From assembly GCA_913055155.1 (NCBI GenBank), contig CAJXJR010000011.1, forward strand, positions 62,001 through 126,000: 64,000 nucleotides of DNA, written 5' to 3'. A program made the translations under genes and the position numbers. Positions 9,279-19,500 of this stretch are shown piece by piece. The notes beneath the pieces are model-generated. The model was not told the DNA's origin, did no database searches, and saw only the letters and a list, made by a program, of their open reading frames with translations. Positions within the stretch are counted from its first letter, which is position 1; the number at the start of each line of letters is the position of its first letter. The DNA is from an uncultured Erythrobacter sp. Lineage in GTDB: Bacteria > Pseudomonadota > Alphaproteobacteria > Sphingomonadales > Sphingomonadaceae.

Positions 9279-9617
9279 GTGGTGCACGCAAAATGGAAAC
9301 TCTCAGCCCTCCAGACCGCGCCATTGCCCCCAGCCTTTTGCTTTGGCAGCGCAGACGTGCTGTTCCAGCACCTGCCTCCACGCGGCAGGGCCTCTGGCGA
9401 AGCCATGCGGCTGGCGCGCGAAGGCAATGGCAAACGACCGCGCAATTTTCTGCTGGCGGCACTCGCCTTCAGCGAACGCAGCGACTCGCCGGCCCTGCAG
9501 ACGGAGATTGCCTTCCGCCTCGCGCCGGTTTCCGCCACGCTGCCGCTGCGCCCCAACGCCCGATCCGCCCGACCGGCGCGCAGTACCACGGTGCGCCCGC
9601 TGGAATTCTTGCGCTAG
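9279..9617 (+). CDS. Possible small protein of unknown function
   Basis: A 112-codon frame from GTG at 9279 fills most of the 436 bp between two minus-strand genes. Codon third positions are mostly G or C in this frame, as in real genes here, and the protein ends LPLRPNARSARPARSTTVRP before LEFLR. No domain is recognised, and no clear ribosome site is seen. It would be convergent with the YkuD_2 gene on the minus strand. It may be real or chance; nothing else is visible in this interval. Confidence 0.35.
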   Translation: MVHAKWKLSALQTAPLPPAFCFGSADVLFQHLPPRGRASGEAMRLAREGNGKRPRNFLLAALAFSERSDSPALQTEIAFRLAPVSATLPLRPNARSARPARSTTVRPLEFLR

Positions 9618-9622
9618 CGACC

Positions 9623-10267
9623 TCAGGCTGCCGCGTAGAGCAGCCGGCCCTCGCCCAGCAGTTCCAGCACGTCGCCGATCTCGCTCTGCTCGAATGCGAA
9701 ACAGCCAAGGCTGCGCCCCACCCGGCCGGTATTGCGGGCCATGGCTTCGTCGACATAGCTGGCACCGTGGATCACGATGGCGCGATCGAAGGCGCGGTCG
9801 TTTTCCGGCTCCAGCCCGTGCAGGCGGCGCGAGCGACCGTGCTTGCCGACATAGGCCTGTCCGGTCAGGTAGCTGCCGCGCGACGAGGCGTTGGAGCCCG
9901 GCACGTTGGAAAACCGCTCGGCAAAGCCGCTGTTGGCAGGGTCCGAGCCGCGCCCGTGCGAGACGAGGTACGACTTGGTGATTTCGCCCGCCTCGACATC
10001 GGCGATGTGAAAGCGGTATTCACGCGAATGGGCAGTATAGTCGGCAATGCCGATGCGGTCGGCAAAGGCGATGCGATCGCGGTGGCGTTCAAGCGCGGTC
10101 AAGGCCTCGCCCAGTACACCTTCGGGCGGCGTGGTTGTCGGCACCACGGGCGCGGAAGTAGGGTCGAGCGGAAGCTGTCGTGCTGGTGCGGCAAGCGTTT
10201 GCGGCGTAATCAGTGCGCCGCCGGTCGCCAGCGAAGCGCCAAGGAAGGCGCGTCGTGAGATTTTCAT
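9623..10267 (-). CDS. Murein L,D-transpeptidase catalytic domain protein (YkuD_2 type)
   Basis: A 214-residue exported protein of the YkuD_2 (PF13645-like) family. The N-terminus reads like a twin-arginine signal (KISRRAFLGASLATGGAL). The catalytic region contains YLVSHGRGSDP, AIVIHGASYVD and GRVGRSLGCFAF, the last providing the active-site Cys in an S-x-G-C-like motif. Family members are thought to act on peptidoglycan cross-links. It is transcribed divergently from the second L,D-transpeptidase at 10351, across an 83-bp spacer that holds a copy of the ATTAG-N6-CTAAT palindrome. Confidence 0.85.
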   Translation of the reverse strand: MKISRRAFLGASLATGGALITPQTLAAPARQLPLDPTSAPVVPTTTPPEGVLGEALTALERHRDRIAFADRIGIADYTAHSREYRFHIADVEAGEITKSYLVSHGRGSDPANSGFAERFSNVPGSNASSRGSYLTGQAYVGKHGRSRRLHGLEPENDRAFDRAIVIHGASYVDEAMARNTGRVGRSLGCFAFEQSEIGDVLELLGEGRLLYAAA

Positions 10268-10287
10268 GTCTTACGATCCCAAATTAT

Positions 10288-10303
10288 ATTATATTTTTCT
10301 AAT
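10288..10303. promoter_or_regulatory. Sulfur-regulon-like palindrome (ATTAT-N6-CTAAT) between the two L,D-transpeptidases
   Basis: The AT-rich 16-mer ATTAT-ATTTTT-CTAAT extends to TATATTAT-N6-CTAATATA, with 7 of 8 arm bases matching. It lies in the only spacer between two divergent genes, 21 bp from one start and 48 bp from the other. It matches sites upstream of soeA, lipS1 and the shdr operon. Binding by the ArsR-type regulator at 43577 is inferred. Confidence 0.5.
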
Positions 10304-10350
10304 ATAGGAACGATGATGCTCCTGAAAACCGTAATGAGACCGGGTGAGTA

Positions 10351-11580
10351 ATGCTCAAGACGATCTGCACCGCTATTCTGCTGGCCATTTGCGCGGTTCC
10401 TGCGGCCGCCCAGCAAAGCGCCCACTGGTCTCCCGATGACCTAACCATCTTGGATCGCTGGATAAATGCAGCGCCTGGCGAAGGCCTGCCACTTCTTTCA
10501 ACAGCCGATCTGGACGCCGCGCGCGAACGATCCGACCAGGAGGCGATAGATTCGCAGGCCAATGCCCTGGCCCTGCGGCTGGCGCGCATGCACCTGCTGG
10601 GCAATTCCGGGCAATCGCAGCGCAGCGGCTGGCATATCGTCGATACCGACCAGGACCTGGCAATCGAGGACATGCTGCAATTCGCGGTCAGGAACGATAC
10701 GCTGGGCACTTTCTTTGCCCTTATGCGCCCGCGCCATCGCGAATATTCGGCGCTGCTGACCGCCTACCAGGCCGAGACCGACCCCGACCGGCGCCGCACC
10801 ATTGCCCTCAACATGGAACGCTGGCGCTGGATGCCGCGCGACCTTGGCGAGGACTATGTGCTGGTCAACGCCGCCCGCTTCGAGGCGGACATGTGGCGCG
10901 ATGGACAGCACGTCGGCACCTGGCGCGTAATCGTGGGCAAGCGCAGCACGCCAACGCCCGTGTTCAAGGCCACGATCGAAGGCGTGGTTCTGAACCCCTG
11001 GTGGGAAATCCCCACCAGCATCGTGCGCGAAAGCGTGGGGGCGCTGGTGCGCAACAATCCCGCTGCGGCGCGCGCGCGCGGATACGTTGTGCAGAACGGG
11101 CGCTATCGCCAGCGCCCCGGACCCAACAACGCGCTGGGGCAGATGAAGCTGGTGATGCCCAACCCCTATTCGGTGTACATGCACGATACGCCCAACCGGA
11201 ACCTGTTCGAAGAGGACGTGCGCAGCTTCAGCCACGGCTGCATCCGCACCGGCGATGCCATCGGCTATGCCACCACGCTGCTGGAAGGCGTGGCCACGCG
11301 CGAGGAAGTGGACGTGATCCTGGAATCGCGCGAGACGACCACCCTCAGGATTGCCGAGCCGATGCCGGTCTATGTCACCTATTTCACCGCCGTTAGCGAT
11401 GGCCTTGGCGGTGCACTGCTGCTGGACGATATCTACAACCGCGACGGCGCGATCCGGGTTTCGGCGCTGCGAGCGCCCGCGCGCATCTCCGCTCGTGCGG
11501 AAGGCCTGGGGCCACGCGCGGACATGCTGGCGCAACAGTCGCTCTATGCAGCGACACCGCAACCGCTGAGCCAGTGCTGA
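10351..11580 (+). CDS. L,D-transpeptidase, YcbB/LdtD-like
   Basis: A 409-residue exported enzyme with signal peptide MLKTICTAILLAICAVPAAA. The middle carries the scaffold typical of large L,D-transpeptidases (RTIALNMERWRWMPRDLGEDYVLVN in part). A YkuD domain follows, with VGKRSTPTPVF, HDTPNRNLF and the catalytic motif SHGCIR (nucleophilic Cys). It would form 3-3 cross-links in peptidoglycan or anchor proteins to it. It is divergent from another L,D-transpeptidase-type gene. A GTG-started ligase-polymerase gene follows 13 bp downstream and may be co-transcribed. Confidence 0.92.
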   Translation: MLKTICTAILLAICAVPAAAQQSAHWSPDDLTILDRWINAAPGEGLPLLSTADLDAARERSDQEAIDSQANALALRLARMHLLGNSGQSQRSGWHIVDTDQDLAIEDMLQFAVRNDTLGTFFALMRPRHREYSALLTAYQAETDPDRRRTIALNMERWRWMPRDLGEDYVLVNAARFEADMWRDGQHVGTWRVIVGKRSTPTPVFKATIEGVVLNPWWEIPTSIVRESVGALVRNNPAAARARGYVVQNGRYRQRPGPNNALGQMKLVMPNPYSVYMHDTPNRNLFEEDVRSFSHGCIRTGDAIGYATTLLEGVATREEVDVILESRETTTLRIAEPMPVYVTYFTAVSDGLGGALLLDDIYNRDGAIRVSALRAPARISARAEGLGPRADMLAQQSLYAATPQPLSQC

Positions 11581-11593
11581 GGCAAGGGACTGC

Positions 11594-12475
11594 GTGAGCG
11601 TGCCGGACGAGCTCCAACTGGACGGGCGCAGGGTCGCCGTCTCCAGCCGCGACAAGGGGCTGTTCCCCTGCGGGATCACCAAGGGCGAGCTGATCGACTA
11701 TTACGTGCGCGTGGCCCCGCACATGCTGCCGCATACGCGCCACCGCGCGCTTACCATGCATCGCTTTCCCGACGGGATCGACCAGCCCGGCTTCTTCCAG
11801 AAGCACATGCCGGACTATTTCCCCGCGTGGATTTCGCGCACGCAGATGGCAAAGGAAGGCGGCACCGTGGTGCACGTGGTAGCCGATGATGCTGCCACCC
11901 TAGCCTACATTGCCAACCAGAGCTGCATCACCCCGCACCTGGCGCTGGCGACAAGCGATAGGCCGCATCATCCTGACCGACTGGTGATCGACCTCGATCC
12001 TTCCGACAACGATTTCGGCAAGGTGCAGGAAAGTGCCGCCGCGCTGAAGCAGGCGCTGGATGCTCTGGGCCTCACCACCTTCGTGCAGACGACAGGCTCG
12101 CGCGGGCTGCATATCCTCCTCCCTCTGGAGCCGAACGCAGACTTCGACACGGTCCGCGCATGGCTGCGCGACTTTGCTGCCGGCTGCGTAGAGGAAGCGC
12201 CAACGCTGATGACGCTGGAAATGTCCAAGGCGAAACGCGGCGACCGGGTGTTCGTCGACACCTTGCGCAATGCCTATGGCCAGACTGCGGTCGCGCCCTA
12301 CGCCGTGCGGGCCCGCGATCACGCCCCCGTCGCTACGCCGCTGCGCTGGGACGAGGCGCTGTCGTCCGGCATGTCCGCCGGGAAATACACGATCGCATCG
12401 ATCTTTCGCCGACTGGCGCAGGTGGATGATCCGTGGGCGGATTTCTTCCAGACCACAAATACACTGCCGCTTTAG
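11594..12475 (+). CDS. Stand-alone LigD-type polymerase/primase domain (NHEJ)
   Basis: A 293-residue archaeo-eukaryotic primase-type polymerase corresponding to the POL domain of LigD. Metal-binding acidic residues are seen in LVIDLDPSDNDF, a second signature in TTGSRGLHILLP, and the conserved SKAKRGDRVFVDTLRN and YAVRARDHAPVATPL regions follow. Full-length LigD also has ligase and nuclease domains, which are absent here, and no Ku gene is nearby. It starts with GTG at 11594, 13 bp after the L,D-transpeptidase. It could fill gaps or add ribonucleotides during end joining with partners elsewhere in the genome. Confidence 0.9.
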   Translation: MSVPDELQLDGRRVAVSSRDKGLFPCGITKGELIDYYVRVAPHMLPHTRHRALTMHRFPDGIDQPGFFQKHMPDYFPAWISRTQMAKEGGTVVHVVADDAATLAYIANQSCITPHLALATSDRPHHPDRLVIDLDPSDNDFGKVQESAAALKQALDALGLTTFVQTTGSRGLHILLPLEPNADFDTVRAWLRDFAAGCVEEAPTLMTLEMSKAKRGDRVFVDTLRNAYGQTAVAPYAVRARDHAPVATPLRWDEALSSGMSAGKYTIASIFRRLAQVDDPWADFFQTTNTLPL

Positions 12476-12551
12476 CAAGGTAGCGAGATTGACAATGCCC
12501 GGCTGCGACAGCATCCTCGCGCCGGAAGGTTGGGAGACTGGGGTCGCAGGT

Positions 12552-14432
12552 ATGAAAGACAGCACAAACAGCAATCGCCGCTTTGGCCGCGCCGCATTGG
12601 CAGGCTGCGCCGCCATCGCGCTGGCCGCGATCCCGGCCTACCAGCTGGTCGCGCAACAGGATGCGCCAAGTGCCACCGATCTGTTCTGGGGCGAGCTGCA
12701 CCTGCACTCCAACCACTCGCTGGATGCCTACATCACCGATAACACCACGGTGACGCCGGACATGGCCTATCGCTATGCCCGCGGCATCCCGATCGAGCAG
12801 CCGGGGCTGGACCGCAAGGTGCAGATCCGCCGCCCGCTGGATTTCATGGCCGTCACCGACCATGCCGAGATGATGGGCCTGTTCACCCTGCTCAACCGCG
12901 CCGACGAGACGCTGCTGTCCACCCCGTGGGGCAGGCGAGCCATGGCCGCGCACGTGCGCGATCCGGGCCGCAACGGCGCGATGAGCGTGACCGGCGCGGG
13001 CATGTCCGGCCCGCCGGGTCCGGACGAGGCCGAGATGATGAGCCAGATCCAGTCCGACGCGGTGCGCTCCGCAGCATGGAGCGTGGAGATCGAGGCGGCA
13101 GAGCGCAATTACGTGCCCGGCACCTTCACCACGCTGTTCGGCTGGGAATGGTCGTCCGTTGTCGATGGCGGCAAGAACCTGCACCGCATCGTGCTGGCCA
13201 ATACCGACGGCGAAGGCGCGTCCGGCTTCATCCCCTATTCCAGTCAGGACAGCCAGCGCCCGGAAGACCTGTGGTCGTGGATGTCGGCCACGCGAGATCG
13301 CACGGGGATCGATTTCATCGCCATCCCGCACAATTCGAATATCTCGGGCGGGCTGATGTTCCAGATGACCGACAGCGACGGTGAGCCGATCTCCGCCGCC
13401 TATGCCCGCGCGCGCCAGCTGTGGGAGCCGCTGGTGGAAGTGACGCAGGCCAAGGGTACTTCGGAAGTGCATCCCGAGATTGCGCCCTACGACGAGTTCG
13501 CCGAGTTCGAGATCCGCCGCAAGCTGCTGATCGGCACGCCCACGCCTGCCGATGCCGGCGACTATGCCCGGTCCGCCCTGCTGCGCGGGTTGCAGATCCA
13601 GGAACGCACCGGCGTCAATCCCTACAACTTCGGCATGATCGGATCGACCGACAGCCACACCGGCCTATCCTCGGTGCAGGAAAGCGATTTCTACGGCAAG
13701 CTGGTGTCCGACATTCCGCTGAGCGAGCACGTGCTGGGCCCGCGCCCGGTAATCTTCCCGGCGTGGGAAATGGGCGCATCGGGCCGCGTGGCGGCATGGG
13801 CCACCGAGAACACCCGCGAAGGCATCTTCGCCGCGCTCCGGCGCAAGGAAGTCTACGCCACCACCGGCACGCGCATTGCCCTGCGCATGTTCGGCGGGTT
13901 CAATTTCACTGCTGCCGATGCCGATGCCCGCGATATCGCCGCAGTCGGCTATGCCCGCGGCATTCCCATGGGCGGCGACCTGACCGCGGCGCCTGCCGGG
14001 CGCGCACCCAGCCTGCTGATCCACGCGGCAAGGGACCCCCTGAGCGGCAACCTCGACCGGGTGCAGGTTGTTAAAGGCTGGGTGGACGAAGATGGCGAAG
14101 CGCACGAGCGGATCTACAACGTCGTCTGGTCGGATGACCGCCAGCTCGACGCTGATGGCAACCTGCCCGCTGTGGGCAACACCGTGGACCTTGCAACCGG
14201 CCTCTACACCAACACCATCGGCGCGGTGCAACTGGCGACCGTGTGGCAGGACCCCGATTTCGACCCGGACCAGGCTGCCTTCTACTACGTGCGCGTGCTG
14301 GAAATCCCCACGCCCCGCCACTCGCTGCTCGATGCCATCGCGCTGGGCATCGATGTGGAGGAAACCGGCCAGCCAGCGACGATTCAGGAACGCGCCTATT
14401 CCTCGCCCATCTGGTATACCCCGGCGCGGTAG
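12552..14432 (+). CDS. DUF3604 (PHP-like) exported protein
   Basis: A 626-residue protein of the DUF3604 family, related to PHP-type metal phosphoesterases. ATG 12552 is chosen because a signal/anchor segment (AALAGCAAIALAAIPAYQL) then lies near the N-terminus; an in-frame ATG at 12495 is also possible. Metal-ligand motifs include WGELHLHSNHSLDA, MAVTDHAEMMGL and IGSTDSHTGLSS. It is followed at 13 bp by a PpiC-type prolyl isomerase and then by a HupE/UreJ-like membrane protein. These three often travel together in marine and sphingomonad genomes. The substrate is unknown. Confidence 0.88.
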   Translation: MKDSTNSNRRFGRAALAGCAAIALAAIPAYQLVAQQDAPSATDLFWGELHLHSNHSLDAYITDNTTVTPDMAYRYARGIPIEQPGLDRKVQIRRPLDFMAVTDHAEMMGLFTLLNRADETLLSTPWGRRAMAAHVRDPGRNGAMSVTGAGMSGPPGPDEAEMMSQIQSDAVRSAAWSVEIEAAERNYVPGTFTTLFGWEWSSVVDGGKNLHRIVLANTDGEGASGFIPYSSQDSQRPEDLWSWMSATRDRTGIDFIAIPHNSNISGGLMFQMTDSDGEPISAAYARARQLWEPLVEVTQAKGTSEVHPEIAPYDEFAEFEIRRKLLIGTPTPADAGDYARSALLRGLQIQERTGVNPYNFGMIGSTDSHTGLSSVQESDFYGKLVSDIPLSEHVLGPRPVIFPAWEMGASGRVAAWATENTREGIFAALRRKEVYATTGTRIALRMFGGFNFTAADADARDIAAVGYARGIPMGGDLTAAPAGRAPSLLIHAARDPLSGNLDRVQVVKGWVDEDGEAHERIYNVVWSDDRQLDADGNLPAVGNTVDLATGLYTNTIGAVQLATVWQDPDFDPDQAAFYYVRVLEIPTPRHSLLDAIALGIDVEETGQPATIQERAYSSPIWYTPAR

Positions 14433-14445
14433 GGCGGCGCGCTAG

Positions 14446-15348
14446 ATGGCCCTGATCCGCAAGCTCCTGAAGGAGCCGCTGACCCATTTCGTGCTGCTGG
14501 GCGGGCTGCTGTTTGCAGTCTACGCCGCGCTCAACCCGCGTGACACGCTGGATGCCTCCTCACGCGTCATCACGGTGGACCGCGAGGCGCTGCTCACCTT
14601 CCTGCAATACCGCAATTCCGCCTTTGAGCCGGGCTATTTCGAAGCCCAGTACGACGCCATGAGCGACGAGCAGCTGGCCGAACTGGCGGAGAGCTACGTG
14701 CGCGAGGAAGCCATGGCGCGCGAGGCCCGCGCGCTGGGCCTGGACGAGAATGACTACGTGATCCGACGGCGGCTGGTGCAGAAGATCGAATACCTCGTCG
14801 CCGGTGCCGAGCTGGAGCCCGAACCGCCGACCGAGGCGGAACTGCGCGCGTATTATGACGAGCACAGGGACGATTTCACCCAGGACGCCGAATACACCTT
14901 CACCCACGTCTTCATCGATGCGGAAAAGGACCACCCCGGCGGCATGCTGGCAGAGGCACAGCGGCTCCTTGCACAGCTGCGCGCCCGCGATGCAGGTTTC
15001 AACGATGCCCCCGGCTACAGCGATCGCTTCCCCTACCAGCGCAATTTCGTGCGCCAGTACCTGCGCCCCGTTGCCCAGGTGTTCGGCCCGGATTTCGCCG
15101 CGCAGCTGGCCACCTTGCAGCCGTCGGACAACTGGCAGGGCCCGCTCAGTTCCACCTTCGGCCTGCACCTCGTGCTGTTCACCGACCGCAGCGAAGCACG
15201 CACGCCCGACTTCGAGGAAGTGCGTGCGCAGGTGCTGGCAGCGGTGGAGGAAGATCGCCGCATCGCGACGCGCGAAACGCTGCTGGACGAGCTCGTCGAC
15301 CAGTACGACGTGCGCTATGTCGACGTGCCCACGGGCGATGCCGGCTGA
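14446..15348 (+). CDS. Membrane-anchored parvulin-type peptidyl-prolyl isomerase (PpiC-like)
   Basis: A 300-residue protein with one N-terminal membrane segment (HFVLLGGLLFAVYAAL), then a SurA/PpiC-like helical region and a parvulin-like core (YTFTHVFIDAEKD, then FGPDFAAQLATLQ and WQGPLSSTFGLHLVLF). It would fold secreted proteins in the periplasm. The stop overlaps the start of the following HupE/UreJ gene by one base (TGATG), so the two are coupled. It probably assists the DUF3604 or HupE-like partner, which is an inference from their conserved clustering. Confidence 0.85.
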   Translation: MALIRKLLKEPLTHFVLLGGLLFAVYAALNPRDTLDASSRVITVDREALLTFLQYRNSAFEPGYFEAQYDAMSDEQLAELAESYVREEAMAREARALGLDENDYVIRRRLVQKIEYLVAGAELEPEPPTEAELRAYYDEHRDDFTQDAEYTFTHVFIDAEKDHPGGMLAEAQRLLAQLRARDAGFNDAPGYSDRFPYQRNFVRQYLRPVAQVFGPDFAAQLATLQPSDNWQGPLSSTFGLHLVLFTDRSEARTPDFEEVRAQVLAAVEEDRRIATRETLLDELVDQYDVRYVDVPTGDAG

Positions 15349-16364
15349 TGGGGCGGCTGGCCCGCCTGTGCTGGCTCCTGGCCCTCTTGGGTGCCCTTGT
15401 GCCCCTGTTGCCAGCACAGGCGCACGATGCGCGCCCGGTATCGGTGCAGATCAGGGAACTGCCGGGTGATCGCTATGCCCTGCGAGTGCGCACGCCGGGC
15501 ACTGTCGCGCTCGACAACCGTCCGCAATTGCTGCCGCCCGACATTTGCACCCCCATCACCATCGGCGACGATGCCGAAGCAAGCGAAACCAGCGGCAGCG
15601 TGCTCCACTGCCCCGGCGGGGTGGAAGGACAGACGTTTCGCCTCGCCTTCCCGATCTACAACCCTTCGCTCTCCACGCTCTACCGGCTCGACCGCCTCGA
15701 GGGCGCTCCGCTGACCGCCCTGCTGCCGCCCAACGAAGCCAGCTGGACGGTGCCGCAAGCGCCATCGCCGTTCGAAGTGGCAGGAGACTATTTTCACCTG
15801 GGCATGCAGCACATTTTCGGCGGGATCGACCACCTGCTGTTCGTGCTCGGCCTGCTGGTGATCGCGGGGACATGGCGCCGTTCGTTGCTGGCGCTGACGG
15901 GCTTTACCGTGGCCCACTCCATCACCCTAGCCCTGTCGACGCTGGACCTGGTGCGCCTCGCCGCCCCGCCGGTGGAAGCCGCCATCGCCCTGTCGATCCT
16001 GTTCCTTGCGGTCGAGATCCTGCGCGGCGACAGATCGAGCCTTACCTATCGCCATCCCACCGTGGTGGCATCGCTGTTCGGCCTGCTGCACGGCTTCGGC
16101 TTTGCCAGCGTGCTGCGCGAGATCGGCGTGCCGGGGGACGAGATCGCAGTGGCCCTGCTGTCGTTCAACGTGGGCGTGGAAGCGGGACAGGTGGTGTTCG
16201 TGGCCGCCTGCCTTGCCGTGGCCGCATCGGCACGGTGGCTCGCCCGCCACTGGCCGCGCCTGGAACACGCGGTGAAGCCGCGGACAGCCATCATGGCCAC
16301 GGCCTATGTGCTGGGGACGATATCGGTGTTCTGGCTGTTCGAGCGGGTCAGCAACTTCGCCTAA
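15348..16364 (+). CDS. HupE/UreJ-family membrane protein
   Basis: A 338-residue protein with a signal peptide and an exported N-terminal domain of about 140 residues. A HupE/UreJ-type membrane domain of six or seven helices follows. The family signature FHLGMQHIFGGIDHLLFVLG is present, with metal-binding His residues, followed by HSITLALSTLDL and LLHGFGFASVL. Relatives move nickel or cobalt, but this two-domain form has no proven substrate. It is the last gene of the DUF3604-PpiC-HupE group. Confidence 0.85.
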   Translation: MGRLARLCWLLALLGALVPLLPAQAHDARPVSVQIRELPGDRYALRVRTPGTVALDNRPQLLPPDICTPITIGDDAEASETSGSVLHCPGGVEGQTFRLAFPIYNPSLSTLYRLDRLEGAPLTALLPPNEASWTVPQAPSPFEVAGDYFHLGMQHIFGGIDHLLFVLGLLVIAGTWRRSLLALTGFTVAHSITLALSTLDLVRLAAPPVEAAIALSILFLAVEILRGDRSSLTYRHPTVVASLFGLLHGFGFASVLREIGVPGDEIAVALLSFNVGVEAGQVVFVAACLAVAASARWLARHWPRLEHAVKPRTAIMATAYVLGTISVFWLFERVSNFA

Positions 16365-16493
16365 GCCGGAAGGCAGGCTTTTCGGACACGCCGAGCGCGA
16401 CCGGCCAGCGGCTTTGGCGCGCCCTCGGGGCAGCCAGCCGCACGCCCGACACAATGAAAATTCTGCCGCTCGTTGACAGCGGTCAATTTGAAT

Positions 16494-16509
16494 TTTAGCA
16501 TTCGCTAAT
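16494..16509. promoter_or_regulatory. Sulfur-regulon-like palindrome (TTTAG-N6-CTAAT) before the autotransporter-OmpA gene
   Basis: TTTAG-CATTCG-CTAAT lies 58 bp before the chosen start of the giant surface protein gene. Four of five bases in the left arm and all five in the right arm match the consensus of the sulfur-gene sites. The remainder of the 203-bp spacer (16365-16567) shows no other feature. Confidence 0.5.
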
Positions 16510-16567
16510 ATACTGGGAACTTGCGTGAACCATGCGACAATAAATGGGTAACAGAGAGGGCGAGAAT

Positions 16568-19500
16568 ATGAGAAAGCTGAACAAGAGAGTGGCCTTGGCG
16601 ACCAGTGCCTCGGCGCTTTCATTATGCATTGCCGGCACAGCGCTGGCCCAGGCATCACAAACGGTTGTGCCTGGGGAAGACTTGCCTCCTGACGCTACAC
16701 TGGAAGAGGGTGAAACCGAACAGACCGGCATTACGACCGTCTCCAGCCCCAACGCGAATTCCTATGTTGTCAGCGTGCCGACCGGCACCTTCGTGCAACG
16801 TCTGGCGATCGAAGAAGAAGAAGGCGGAACCGAACCCGCTATCACCACCGCAGACGTCGCGGATCCGATCACGCTGAACCTCGTCAACAACGGTTCACTG
16901 ACAATCCTTGCAGATGCAACGGCAACGTCGGATGGAACGCAGCCGAACACTTCGGCCGACGCCCAGGTCGAGGATGGCGTCAGCCAAATCCTGACTGCAC
17001 CCAACGCCGATCTGGCGATCTACCTCGGCAACAACGGCTCGCTGGCGATCGGCGCAGTTGCCGATGCGAGCGGCAGCGCCGAAGAAGGTTCGGTGGATGC
17101 GACGGCGAATGCCAGCGTGATCGGCGGCCTGCACCAGGAAGCCACCGTCGAAGGTGGCGGTGACGGTACCGCTCATGTCGTTGGCGAGAATACCGGCACC
17201 TACGACGTCTACGCCAATGCCTCGGCTACCGCCGATGGTAACGCGGCGGCGGAGTCCACGGTGCAGGAAGCACTGTTCATGCGCGCGCAGGCCAATGGTG
17301 CGGGCGATGGCGCTGTCACCACCGATTACAGCAATTCCGGCAGCTTCACCGTTGCAAGCGACGCGACCTCCACGAGCAGCGACAGCAATGCCTACGCCCA
17401 GGCCAGTGCGGGCGGCGGCGAGCACGGCCTCGTTCACGTTCGCGGCGCCGCCAACGGCGTGGGCGTGGACACCTCCGATGTCACCTTCACGAATGAAAGT
17501 GGCGGCACGATCGACGTATCGGCAGATGCCACGGCCACTGCTCCGGGCTACGCCGAAGCTGTTGCAACCGGCGGCGACGTCTTCTCGGAAAACCATGACG
17601 ACAAGGGCGGCGGCATTGTGCTGAAGGCACAGGCGAGCGGCCAGGACGATGGCGACATGACTGCCGCACTGGTTAACAACGGTGCGATGGCCTTCAGCTA
17701 CGATGCGACGGCCACTTCCACTGGCGAGCCTGTGGTTGAAGAGCCCGACACGATCGCTCCCGAACTCGTGATGGCACCCGAACTCGGCGCCCTTGCGATA
17801 AGCTCCACGAACGGTGCGATCCATCAGATCGTGGAAGCCGGTGGCCCGGAAAGCTTCCTCGATCGCACTGGCGTTGCCACACTCGACAACGTCGGCAGCG
17901 TGTCCTTCGATGCTTCAGCCACCGCCACCTCCAACGCCTTCAGCGAGGCGCTTGCCAGTATCGGCGGCGCCGTGGTGCAGCAGGCGGAGATGAGCGGCAC
18001 CGCGACGCTCGACTTCGACAACTCGGGCTCGTTTGCAGTCGGTGTGAATGCCGTGGCTGACGGGGTCTCCAGTCTTGCCGTGGCCGAAGCCCTTGGCGTC
18101 GCGCAGGAAATGCTGGCAACCGTCGCGGCGAACTCGGTGGTCGCCAACAGCGGCGATTTTGCTGTCGATGCCAGCGCCACCGCGCACGGCACCGAAGCTG
18201 CCTTCGCCGGTTCGGAAGCCATCGGCTTCACCGTCACGGCAGAACCGCTGTCGGTCGATGCCTCGAACAGCGGTGATTTCACCATTACCGCCACCTCCAC
18301 GTCGGACGGCTTCGCCGAAGCCTTCGCCGGTGGTCTGGGCTTCTTTGCCGATATCGACCCGACCCAGCTTCCGGCTGAAGAAGGCGGCGGCGGCCAGGGC
18401 CAAGGTGGCGGTGGCGGCGGCCACGAGGAAGAAGAGCCGGACGATCCGTGGGAAGGCTGGACCAATGCCCTTGCCGGCACGGTGACCAACTCCGGCACGA
18501 TCGACGTGACGGCTACCGCGCTGGGCGGCGACCTTTCAGGCGGCATCATGGTGCCGGTGGGTGTCACCACGCAGGACGTGGCCGATCCCAATGCCTTTGC
18601 CGAAGCGATCGGGCTGTATTTCGACAGCGTGACCAACACCATGACCGTCACCAACACCGGCACGCTCAGCGTGACCGCGATTACGGACGGTGGCCGGTCG
18701 CAGGCGTTCGGCATCCAGGTCGAGACCTTCGACGATTCGCCGATCCTTCCGGGCGAGGAAGACGTCATGTCGATCGTCAACGACGGCGGCACCATCATCG
18801 CGCGCGTCAGCACCGATGGCGGGGCAACGTTCCAGCACGGCACCGCGGTCGATCTTTCCGAGGCGCCGGTTCCGGTGGACCTCGCCTTTACCGGCATGAG
18901 CCACGTCTATGGTGACATCGTGCTGACCGAAGATGACACCGTGACCGTCTCTGGCGGCACGCTGTTCCTCGACGGCACGGTCAATCCGTTCGTCGAGACC
19001 AACGGTATCGATACCGCGACGCTGACCGCCAGCATCGATCACGACCTGATCGCTGCAGCCGGCCCCGTCGGTCCGCTGATCGGCACGATGACGGTGGCCA
19101 GCGACGGTACGTTGTTCCTGGACGACCAGCCCAACAACAACCCGTCCTACAGCGGTCCGGCCTCGGTCAACGTGAACAGCTTCACCATCGCTCCCGGTGG
19201 TACGCTGGCACTGCAACTGCCCAGCCAGACGCTGGCGGCGGATGCCCAGGTGGCCTACCCCTATGTCAATGCCAACACGGCCGACATTACGGACGGCAAC
19301 CTCGTTGCCTCGCTCAACACGCCGAACGGCCTGTATGATGACGTCTACTTCTTCGACGATATCATCGACGCCGGCACGCTGACGGGCACTTTCGCTTCCA
19401 CGACGACCAACACCGGATCGATCTTCCTCGATCCGCTGGCGATCTACGACGATCTCGACAACGTCGACCTGTCGGTGACGCGCGTGGCTTTCGGCGACGG

